Positions 47,984-55,960 of a DNA stretch of 64,000 nucleotides are shown piece after piece (the first letter of the stretch is position 1; every line of letters starts with the position of its first letter). The DNA is from Methanospirillum stamsii (lineage in GTDB: Archaea > Halobacteriota > Methanomicrobia > Methanomicrobiales > Methanospirillaceae). The notes under the pieces were generated by a model. That model was not told the DNA's origin, made no database searches, and was given only the letters and a program-made list of their open reading frames with translations. The position numbers and the translations under genes are program-made. The stretch spans positions 1-64,000 of the forward strand of contig NZ_QGMZ01000028.1 of assembly GCF_003173335.1 (NCBI RefSeq), in the 5' to 3' direction.

Positions 47984-48283
47984 TCAAAGGGGAATCGCCT
48001 CCTGCATAATTTTATCTTTAATATACCTATGAAGACATCCAGGTTCAACAAGATCTCTTTTCATTTCCAGAGTTCCTTCTAATTCTCCTATATGTACACC
48101 CTGTTCAAGAAGACTTTGATCAGGACCACTTTCTGCCAGAAGATCTAGATTACTGTCTGGATTTTAATCTCCCCGGACAAAAAATCCAAAAATTCTGATA
48201 TTTGTTGCCCCATGTGACTCTGCAACAGAAATAAGGGTGTCCGGATTAGCTTGAATATCTGATATTACAGGATTTTTTTTCAT
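47984..48283 (-). pseudogene. MntA-type nucleotidyltransferase antitoxin interrupted by TAA
   Basis: A 100-codon frame from ATG 48283. SHGATNIRIFGFFVRGD precedes a TAA at codon 40 (48164-48166), then NPDSNLDLLAESGPDQSLLE continues the MNT domain. The usual GSFARG is GFFVRG, so the catalytic Gly-Ser is also lost. Together with 47756-47980 this is a dead duplicate of the intact pair next door (48317-48996). Confidence 0.75.
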
Positions 48284-48316
48284 ATTTCATCACATCGAAC
48301 TAATTCCGATCGATTT

Positions 48317-48682
48317 TTATATTCCTGAGGGATATCTTTGAGAAATAAGATTATCTTTAACTCTTAAAAACTCTGGATAAATACCTGGAAGTAGTTCTGT
48401 TGCAGTTTTATAGACAATCTGAATATTCACCCCAAAATACTCATGGATCAGTTTATCTCTCATACCTGCCATTTCAGCCCAGGGAATTGATGGATATTTC
48501 ACCCGGATCTCCGGAGGGATTTTCTTTGCAGCTTCTCCCATTACTTCAAAAGCCCTTATTACTGCAAATTGAGTTTTTTTATCTTCTGAAAATTCAAAAT
48601 ATGACACATTTTCCGTGAAACTAAGAATCAGTTCAATCATATCACCAATGTCAGTCAGGTAATCCCGGATATCACGGATCAT
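48317..48682 (-). CDS. HepT-like (DUF86) ribonuclease toxin
   Basis: A 121-aa all-helical HEPN protein with the R-x4-H-x-Y signature at R75-H80-Y82 (MRDKLIHEYFG). In MntA/HepT systems the toxin cleaves RNA and is silenced by AMP added to the Tyr by MntA. The start overlaps the MntA gene by 4 nt (ATGA-like), so both are co-translated. Appears intact. Confidence 0.85.
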   Translation of the reverse strand: MIRDIRDYLTDIGDMIELILSFTENVSYFEFSEDKKTQFAVIRAFEVMGEAAKKIPPEIRVKYPSIPWAEMAGMRDKLIHEYFGVNIQIVYKTATELLPGIYPEFLRVKDNLISQRYPSGI

Positions 48683-48996
48683 GCATAAACCACTTCAGAT
48701 AAGATGTATTTTCTGATGTACGGTTTTAATGAGTCTTTTAAAACCAAATCCACTTTTTTATTAAATATTTCCGTCAGGTAATGTTCAAGCCGGATAAACG
48801 TAAATAAATCCGGAATTTGGGAAAAAGAAACCAAAATGTCAATGTCACTGGAATCTGTTGCATCACCCCGGACAATAGAGCCAAATAGTCCGATCTCCTG
48901 AACATGATATTCACTCTCCAATTTTCCATGGAGCCCTTTTAATTCAGATAATATCTCTTCCCGAGATGAGTATTCTTTTTGATGTGGACTAATCAT
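48679..48996 (-). CDS. MntA-like minimal nucleotidyltransferase antitoxin
   Basis: A 105-aa MNT-fold protein. Motif GLFGSIVRGDATDSSDIDIL contains the G39-S40 and D51/D53 catalytic residues, of the GSx10DxD type. It would AMPylate HepT. It is first in a two-gene operon with HepT and lies 30-odd bp upstream of a dead copy of the same pair. Intact. Confidence 0.85.
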   Translation of the reverse strand: MISPHQKEYSSREEILSELKGLHGKLESEYHVQEIGLFGSIVRGDATDSSDIDILVSFSQIPDLFTFIRLEHYLTEIFNKKVDLVLKDSLKPYIRKYILSEVVYA

Positions 48997-49084
48997 TTTT
49001 AATGATACTTTTTCAATTCTTATTTGAGTTCATTCCACAAAAATGATGTGGTCTCTTTCAATACACCGCTTACAATCTTCTTGT

Positions 49085-51814
49085 CTACCCTTCTCTCTCC
49101 ATAACCCGGAGAGTGTATTTAAACACCTCCCCGATTACAAAGATAATTACCCCCGGAACCAGGCAGATAAGCCATTGATCCCCGGATAACGAGACGGTTC
49201 CAAAAATATGCTGGAACAATCTCGTTTCCGTAATCATCAGCGTCCCCAGAATAACCCAGAGATACGAATACACCAGTCTGACATTGGTAAAGGTTGATTT
49301 CTGGAACGAAGTATCATACGGAAACCGGAGATTTAACGCAACAAAAATATTCATGAGAGAGACTGCTACAACTGCCATCGTCTGTCCGATTTGCGAAGAC
49401 CCATACGTAGTCTGGCCGATATGATAGATATAGAGAGTCGAAGCGGCCATAAAAAGACCGATAACAAATAGCCGGACATACATCTTCATCGTAATGATGG
49501 CCTCTCCATATCTCCGGGGTTTTCTCGACATAATGCCGGGAGATGGAAAATCAAGCCCGAATGCAATACCAATCGGTGCAACAATCAGCATATGAATCCA
49601 TAACACCTGACCCGGAGTAAACAGAGCGGTTCCGGCGATTGCAAACATGGATGATCCAAGAAACGCCAGGATAAACTGGAAAAGATTTGCAATCTGAATC
49701 CGAAGGAACTTCTGCAGATTATCATACACCTTCCGGCCTTCCTTGATTGCCGACACAATTGTTGCGAAATTATCATCGGTCAGGATCATCTTGGCTGCAC
49801 CTTTTGCAACATCGGTCCCGGTAACCCCCATTGCAATTCCAATATCTGCAGCCTTTAACGCCGGAGCATCATTTACGCCGTCTCCTGTCATTGCAACAAT
49901 ATTCCCTTGTTTTTTCAGGACATTGACAAGTTTAACCTTATGCTCCGGAGCTACCCGTGCAATAACGCCGATATCATCTATCTGTGCTGCTGCTTCTTCA
50001 TCACTCATCGCAGCAAACTCTGCCCCGGTGATAGCACGGCCTTCGATTCCAAGTTCCCGTCCGATAGTCCCTGCAGTCACGGCATGATCTCCGGTTATCA
50101 TCCGGACCCGGATTCCTGCCTGCTTTGCCATTGCAATCGCTTCTTTTGCCTCAGCACGGGGAGGATCTACCTCACCCACAAAGGCAGTCATCATAAGATC
50201 CTTCATCAGAGGCATCAGGTCAGATTTCGGATCAAAAGTCACCGGATCAAATTCTGCCTGTGCAAATGCCAGGACCCGAAGACCTTCACGTGCAATACGT
50301 TCATTTTCGGCGAGAAAATCCTTACGGTCCTCTTCGGTGAAAGGTTTTGCCATTCCATCCGGCAGTAAAAAAGAAGAAGATAATGCAAGAATTATGTCCG
50401 GAGCACCCTTAATATATGCACGAATCACCGGTTTTCCGACAGAACTTTTCATCTCATGAAAAGTAGCCATGAATTTGTAATCCGAATCAAACGGAATACT
50501 GGCAATCCGGGGATTATTCTTCCGGAATTCAGCGACACTAATACCGCCTTTTTCTGCAAGAACATACAGTGCTCCTTCGGTTGGATCGCCAATAACCTGC
50601 CCGTCTTTGATGTCGGTATCGATACAAAGGGCACAGGGAAAGAGGACATGATCAAGATTTTCCTCCTTTCCTCCTTCGGTTCTCTGGATAATGCCCTGAA
50701 AACTATACCCCTCTCCGGATACGATATACCGATGCTTAACCGTTGAAATGACCCGGACCGTCATCTGGTTCATCGTGAGGGTTCCGGTCTTATCTGAGTT
50801 TATTGCAGAGGTGGAACCTAACGTCTCCACTGCTGGAAGGCTTTTTATGATGGCATTTTTCTGAGCCATTGCAACGGTTCCCATTGCTAGAATTGAGGTG
50901 ACAACTGCCGGAAGAGCATCCGGAATAGAACCGATTGCAAGAGAAACACCGATATTAAAAAGTTTGTCAAACGACTCTCCCTGAGATAGCCCGATAACGA
51001 CAATACTTAAAAAGGCAAAACAGGCCATACCGATAATAAAAAGTGTAACCCGGTCTATCTGCAGAGTAAGCGGGGTTTTCTCCGCTTTTTGTTCCGAAAG
51101 CATGGTTGCAATATGACCCACTTCGGATCTCATGCCGGTTTCTGTGACCAGTATCTCCCCATGACCACGGGTAACATTGGTATTCATAAACGCCATGTTA
51201 ATCCGGTCACCAAGGGGAAGGTCTTGTCTTGGAATTACGTCGCTGTTCTTCTCAACCGCCGTGCTTTCACCGGTTAATGCAGACTCTTCAATCTGGAGGT
51301 TTGCTGCGATGATTATTCTGCCATCAGCCGGAACACGGTCTCCGGCATCGACAATGACAATATCTCCGGGAACAATGCTTTCTGCTTCGACCTGGATAAT
51401 GCTGCCATCTCTTCTCACCTTTGCAACCACCTTCATCATTTTGTTGAGAGTGGCGATGCTGGCAGCAGCTTTTGCTTCCTGTCTGAAGCCAAGGGAGGCA
51501 TTGAAAAGAGTAAGGAGGATCAACAGGAAAAACGTGTGATATTCTTTAATGACCAGGCTTGCAATTGCGGCAATGACCAGAACAATCTGCATGTACGATT
51601 TGTATTCGGCTAAAAACCGGACCCAGGCAGGTCTTTCTTTCTCTTCTTCCAGGATGTTTTTCCCGAACTTTTCAATCCGGGATGGAATTTCAGAAACAGA
51701 CAGGCCTTTTTCTCCGGATACTTCTAAGATTTTCGCCGTATCTTCAGAGGTTAAAGAATACCATGCAGGTTTAGCAGAAGAAGTAATTTTTTCCTTGTTG
51801 ATTTCATCAGACAT
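49085..51814 (-). CDS. P2-type cation-transporting ATPase
   Basis: A 909-aa P-type ATPase with an N-terminal cation-ATPase domain, TGES in the actuator, D341 in NSDKTGTLTMNQ, KGAPD in the N domain, and MTGDGVNDAPALK. Helix 4 reads SIPDALPAVVTSIL, with PDALP rather than the PEGLP of Ca2+ pumps, so the ion (Ca2+, Na+ or other) cannot be named. Ten helices. Monocistronic. Confidence 0.85.
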   Translation of the reverse strand: MSDEINKEKITSSAKPAWYSLTSEDTAKILEVSGEKGLSVSEIPSRIEKFGKNILEEEKERPAWVRFLAEYKSYMQIVLVIAAIASLVIKEYHTFFLLILLTLFNASLGFRQEAKAAASIATLNKMMKVVAKVRRDGSIIQVEAESIVPGDIVIVDAGDRVPADGRIIIAANLQIEESALTGESTAVEKNSDVIPRQDLPLGDRINMAFMNTNVTRGHGEILVTETGMRSEVGHIATMLSEQKAEKTPLTLQIDRVTLFIIGMACFAFLSIVVIGLSQGESFDKLFNIGVSLAIGSIPDALPAVVTSILAMGTVAMAQKNAIIKSLPAVETLGSTSAINSDKTGTLTMNQMTVRVISTVKHRYIVSGEGYSFQGIIQRTEGGKEENLDHVLFPCALCIDTDIKDGQVIGDPTEGALYVLAEKGGISVAEFRKNNPRIASIPFDSDYKFMATFHEMKSSVGKPVIRAYIKGAPDIILALSSSFLLPDGMAKPFTEEDRKDFLAENERIAREGLRVLAFAQAEFDPVTFDPKSDLMPLMKDLMMTAFVGEVDPPRAEAKEAIAMAKQAGIRVRMITGDHAVTAGTIGRELGIEGRAITGAEFAAMSDEEAAAQIDDIGVIARVAPEHKVKLVNVLKKQGNIVAMTGDGVNDAPALKAADIGIAMGVTGTDVAKGAAKMILTDDNFATIVSAIKEGRKVYDNLQKFLRIQIANLFQFILAFLGSSMFAIAGTALFTPGQVLWIHMLIVAPIGIAFGLDFPSPGIMSRKPRRYGEAIITMKMYVRLFVIGLFMAASTLYIYHIGQTTYGSSQIGQTMAVVAVSLMNIFVALNLRFPYDTSFQKSTFTNVRLVYSYLWVILGTLMITETRLFQHIFGTVSLSGDQWLICLVPGVIIFVIGEVFKYTLRVMEREG

Positions 51815-52176
51815 TTTCCAGCCCCTATCAAACGCTCTGGATCATTACATGAATATCAGATAGAATAACTCAATAAGGTAAATAAATATGGGTAAAAGAC
51901 TTTGTTTCAGTTCATCAATTGTTGAAAATTATTTGATGAACCAAAAAAGCAAGGAAAATTGACTGATTTTTATATGATCTAAAACAGATTTCGGTTTCAA
52001 TATATTTATATACAAATATCAATTTGTATTCTGCCCATGAATAATAACAAAAATTCTTACATTTACTCTAATAGTTCTGGGAATTTTTCACAACCTTAAA
52101 ATACCAAGTTATTATACAATAAATAACTGGATAAAGATCTACTGTTCAGATTTAGTATCCGGATATTGAGGGAAAA
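51815..52176. other. Divergent intergenic region, AT-rich
   Basis: Holds promoters for the ATPase (left) and the 153-aa protein (right). TATA-like ATATATTTATATAC lies near 52001-52014. No gene or repeat recognised. Confidence 0.35.
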
Positions 52177-52638
52177 ATGGCATATAGTTTTGAGAAGATT
52201 GTGAGCATAATAATTATTTTTATGTTTGTCTGTCTCCCTATGGGATGGATGCTTGTCGCAAATGAACCACCTGGAGCATATTATCCGACATCTAATGAAA
52301 AAATAGATGCATTTCTTCAGGCAACAGGCCTTTCCATTTGTGAAAAATCCGCTACACAATGGAATGTAATAGGAGCACTCGGAGGTACTTCTGTTTTGAT
52401 ATCAAAAGATTGTCAGGTTACAGAATTAGATTCCAGGGCGTATATTCATCTTCAGAAGTTTGATACTCAGGAACATCGTGATTCTGCAGTAAATTATATT
52501 AAAGCCAGTATTAACAGACTTAATATGAATGGTGCTGTTTTCACCTATGGTGCATATGTAATTTTGGTTCAGGGCCCGACAGGTGGAAAACCTAATTTTG
52601 AAACCATATCTCAGGTTAAGGAAGCATTAACGGAATAA
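52177..52638 (+). CDS. Membrane-anchored small protein of unknown function
   Basis: 153 aa: an N-terminal helix or signal anchor (FEKIVSIIIIFMFVCLPMGW) then a soluble extracytoplasmic part with two Cys (SICEKS, SKDCQV) about 25 residues apart, perhaps a disulfide. GAGG precedes the ATG. No family recognised. It ends at about the left edge of an ISL3 relic. Confidence 0.55.
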   Translation: MAYSFEKIVSIIIIFMFVCLPMGWMLVANEPPGAYYPTSNEKIDAFLQATGLSICEKSATQWNVIGALGGTSVLISKDCQVTELDSRAYIHLQKFDTQEHRDSAVNYIKASINRLNMNGAVFTYGAYVILVQGPTGGKPNFETISQVKEALTE

Positions 52639-53216
52639 CTCTTTTTTTGAAATGATTGTATTATTCCGTTTATTTTTGGCTCTTCAGCATTTCATGAGGG
52701 TAGGTTTAAAGACAACTAGTCACATCGCAGAAATATCATAATTATAAGGTTATTTGGACTACGCTATCCTCGAGCACCTCTTTTCAATATCTGAATCTTT
52801 CCATTTATTGCTTCAACAATACCATTACTGATCCTATTAAGGACATTGCTTATAATCCCCGATTTATGATTTCTGACTTTTCTTTGTAATAATTGCTTTA
52901 TTTCTCATATCCAACACTCGTGGCTGCCGAATGTTGGTTATTATTACAAAATTATGAAATTTTTATACATACCATGAAGTTTGCCTAAGAGGTGTTCAAT
53001 CTAAATTAAATGGTTTTTCCGGAAATTTAGCACGACCAGAAAAATTCTCAAATAATTAAACCTTAATTAAATGAAAAAAATGGAATAAAAAGAATCATGG
53101 ATGTATTTACCTCAATGTCAATTTCATAAATTATAAATAAATCTATGGCAAACGTTCTTTTTACCATGAAGATATTATTCCAAAACAGGGTTTTTTCGAG
53201 AGAGTGAGAGTTCATA
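52639..53216. other. Intergenic region with ISL3 relic and a promoter
   Basis: Besides the transposase relic at 52716-52885, nothing coding is visible. The stretch 53100-53216 is AT-rich and ends in GAGAGTGAG before ATG 53217, a likely ribosome site. Confidence 0.4.
52716..52885 (-). pseudogene. C-terminal relic of an ISL3-family transposase
   Basis: Minus-strand frame: SGIISNVLNRISNGIVEAIN, GKIQILKRGARG, TAG, RSPNNLIIMIFLRC. This is the ISL3 C-terminus (NGI.E.INSKIQ..K..ARGYR....F..MIY), with TAT for Tyr changed to TAG. The rest of the element is gone. Confidence 0.65.
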
Positions 53217-54458
53217 ATGAATCGATTATTAGGGTTACTATTCGTCGTGATATTACTGGTTTCTGTAGTATCAGCTGATAAACAGATTATTATCGGAGCG
53301 ATTATTGATAAAAGTGGAGATACTGCTTCGTTCGCTCCAGGAATAGAAACAACAATTGACCTTGCAGCATCAGACCTGAACGATTTTTACAAAAAACTAA
53401 ACAAAAATATTACCGTTGTTATCAAGAAAGAATTTACAAATGGTACTTCTGAAAGTGCAGCTACTGCTGCTGAAAACCTTGTTTCTGAAGGTGCCCAGTT
53501 AATCGTTGGTCCAACCACTTCAGAAGAACTATCTGGTTGTTTACCAGTCCTTACACGTGAGAAGATACTCTCAATTAATCCAACATCTTCAGTAAAACTT
53601 GCAATGCCTGAGGATCCGGTTATCAGATTATGTCCTGGAGATCTGTCACTTATCAACGCTATTGCCAGTTACAATACTGTAATTACAGGGACAATTCCGC
53701 AAAAGACTGTGGTTGTATCACGGGGTGACTTATACGGTCTTGATCTGTCTGAAAAAGTGAAGAGCATAACTCAGGTTTCAGATACAGTTATATATTCACC
53801 AGGAACACGGGATTTTACGAATACCCTTGAAGAATTAAACTCATCAGTATCATCTCTCATTGATTCGTATGGTGAAAAGAATGTATGTGTCTTTGCGATT
53901 TCCATTGATGAGATCAGTGATCTCCTGGCACAGGCATCTGAATATCCAAATTTAAGGAAGATTCAGTGGTCTGGAATGGACGGAGTAGCCCTCAATCCGA
54001 CGATCTTACTGAATGAAACTGCAGCACAATTTGCATATGACACTCAATTAGCTACTATTTCCTTTAATATGGCACAACCCGGGGGTTCTAATTACTGGCA
54101 TGTGTATGATAATATACAGGCAGAAACTGACGGACATCAGCCCTGTATCTACGAGATCCTTCCATATGATGAGGTTGTTATGGGAGCCCGCATTCTTGAG
54201 AATAATGCGTCAACACTTGAAGAGAATCTCAAATTCGCTGAAATCCTTGGCAATAATATGTATGGAGCAACCGGCTGGCTGAAAATTGATGACAATGGTG
54301 ACCGGAAGTATGGAGATTATTACTTCTATCTGCCTCAAAAGGGAGCGGATGGTACAATAAAATGGGTACCGTGTTTTGCATATCTGGATGGATTAAACAC
54401 TACCATTCCTCTCTCTGGAGTTTACAATACATTACTTGAAAAAATAATCAATAAATAA
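53217..54458 (+). CDS. Orphan Peripla_BP_6 extracellular binding protein
   Basis: 413 aa with a signal peptide (LLGLLFVVILLVSVVSA) and a type I binding fold: KQIIIGAIIDKSGDTASFAP, LAASDLNDFYKKLNKNI, SEGAQLIVGPTTSEELSG. It is more diverged than the two at 13021 and 15165. No permease or ATP-binding gene is adjacent. It may deliver a ligand to a sensor rather than a transporter (inference). AT-rich promoter region upstream; the A/G-rich GAGAGTGAG precedes ATG. Confidence 0.75.
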   Translation: MNRLLGLLFVVILLVSVVSADKQIIIGAIIDKSGDTASFAPGIETTIDLAASDLNDFYKKLNKNITVVIKKEFTNGTSESAATAAENLVSEGAQLIVGPTTSEELSGCLPVLTREKILSINPTSSVKLAMPEDPVIRLCPGDLSLINAIASYNTVITGTIPQKTVVVSRGDLYGLDLSEKVKSITQVSDTVIYSPGTRDFTNTLEELNSSVSSLIDSYGEKNVCVFAISIDEISDLLAQASEYPNLRKIQWSGMDGVALNPTILLNETAAQFAYDTQLATISFNMAQPGGSNYWHVYDNIQAETDGHQPCIYEILPYDEVVMGARILENNASTLEENLKFAEILGNNMYGATGWLKIDDNGDRKYGDYYFYLPQKGADGTIKWVPCFAYLDGLNTTIPLSGVYNTLLEKIINK

Positions 54459-54512
54459 CTCATTTTCCATGAAAAACCGGATCTTTAAAGTGGGTAAAGC
54501 CCTCAAATCGGA

Positions 54513-54779
54513 TCAGGATCTGGTCTTCTTCTCTTTTTTCATGTTCGATAACAGTTTTAAGGCCTCTTCTAGGGTATACGAAACAGGAATACGGACATTG
54601 TGGAATTTCACTTGCTTTTTAGGTTGAGCATAGAGATCGACATACGTTTCATCATTTACAATTAAATGCCAAATTGTAAGTAAGATATTTTTAGGTGAGT
54701 GAATGTAAAATAATCCCCGCTTTTTTTCGAATTTTTTTCCAAAAACCCTGAAAAATTGGGATCCATATAATTTATGACA
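54513..54779 (-). pseudogene. C-terminal relic of a transposase (IS110-like)
   Basis: A minus-strand frame without start reads HKLYGSQFFRVFGKKFEKKR, SPKNILLTIWHLIVNDETYV and VSYTLEEALKLLSNMKKE, then TGA. The segment before the last helix resembles the end of IS110-family transposases (K...A..KIL.I.WH.L...E.Y). The family call is tentative; that it is a decayed gene end is firmer. Confidence 0.45.
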
Positions 54780-54782
54780 TAT

Positions 54783-55405
54783 TTATAACATCCCTTTCAG
54801 TTCATCCAGATTCCGGAGAATTTCCTTCTCTATGGCCTCAATTTCTTCGATAATCTTCTCCGGAGGATCGTAACTCACCTGTATATCAATCTCTTTATAC
54901 CGGGAAATCGAGAGATCATAATTATTAGCAATTATCTCATCAACCGGAACAAAGAAGCATTTTCCTTTTCTATCTGTGGGGTTTTCTGTTTTCCGGTAGT
55001 AATATTTATCCGGTCAAATATGGAAACTGCTTCCTGAAGGAGGGAGGGTTTTGCGATGATGAAGACCGCATCTTTCATCTGTTCAGAAAATCGGCTTTTT
55101 TCTCCGTTTGACAATTTTTTGATAAAGGGGAACACAACCTCCCTGACATGGGGAAGCATCTCTTCGGCAGGTAGGTTCTTCCAGTTTGACCACCGGCATT
55201 CTTCATGTCCGGCAAAGACTGAGGTGTATGGAATCTTTCTGGCTACTGCACGTCGTTCTTCGACAATGTCCATGTCCTCAAGTCGTTTCATGAAGATAAG
55301 ATATGACATCTATTCGATGGACTGGAGGGGATTTGACATGCCTCCGGACCAGAACCGGTCCCAGAGGGTATCGATGTCAGATTTAAGTTCTGGAGCAAGT
55401 CTCAT
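54783..55405 (-). pseudogene. HsdM (type I methylase) with internal deletion and TAG
   Basis: From ATG 55405: RLAPELKSDIDTLWDRFWSG, SNPLQSIE, TAG (55310-55312), MSYLIFMKRLEDMD and LPAEEMLPHVREVVFPFIKK, the HsdM N-terminal domain, as far as EAVSIFDRINI. Then, in another frame, RKTENPTDRKGKCFFVPVDE, NNYDLSISRYKE and the HsdM C-terminus ending DELKGML. The whole SAM-binding and NPPY-containing catalytic core (about 300 residues) is missing. No hsdS or hsdR is near. Dead gene. Confidence 0.8.
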
Positions 55406-55960
55406 GATAAATAATATTTTTTCCTGAATTCACTCAAAAATTTTTAACATTAGGTTAGAAACGCTGATTATTCGGCCATAAGTGTAAAATAAATGGATAA
55501 TATCAGGCAGGTAATTCAATTTTTCCTGCAGCAAGAGGGCGGACACAGATGATGGAGCATCCGGACGTGTCATTGCATTGGCATTCATTGCTATCCAACT
55601 GGTATCATAACTGAATATCTCAATCTCTCCTGGATTTTCCTTTAGAAACTTTTAAACCGGTTTGATATTCTCCTTACAATAAGGACAAAATTTAGTCGTT
55701 TTTGCAAAACGAAGTTCTGATCCACAAAAAGGACAAATACTCATTGAATTTTGCACCGGTGGATGAGAGGAAGGTCTGGGTCCGGACTCTTTTGGCATAA
55801 TCTCATTTCCACATTGAGGACAAAATTTGGTACCTGACGATTTATCAGACCCGGAAATGGACCGTTACACACAATCCCTTATCCCTTCTTAATGAAAAAC
55901 TTATGAGTACAAACACAATACGTCTGATTTTGAATATATGTGCAATAATGCGGTATCACC
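55406..55960. other. Intergenic region with a small zinc-ribbon frame
   Basis: Only the zinc-ribbon frame at 55652-55860 is recognisable. The far right (55900-55960) carries the promoter of the P-type ATPase, with AATACGTCTGATTTTGAATA before the start. Confidence 0.35.
55652..55798 (-). CDS. Small double zinc-ribbon protein (possibly truncated)
   Basis: 48 aa from ATG 55798, containing SICPFCGSELRFAKTTKFCP and YCKENIKPV: two CxxC knuckles. The frame is open upstream to about 55860 and there contains another ribbon half (TKFCPQCGNEIMPKE), but no start codon of any kind precedes it, so the gene may have lost its start. Probably protein- or nucleic-acid-binding. Confidence 0.4.
   Translation of the reverse strand: MPKESGPRPSSHPPVQNSMSICPFCGSELRFAKTTKFCPYCKENIKPV

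Noticed and set aside
55310-55312. TAG in HsdM as a pyrrolysine codon
   Set aside because: The other interruptions in this window are TGA and TAA as well, the gene also has a large deletion and frame change, and no pyl genes are visible; simple decay explains it.
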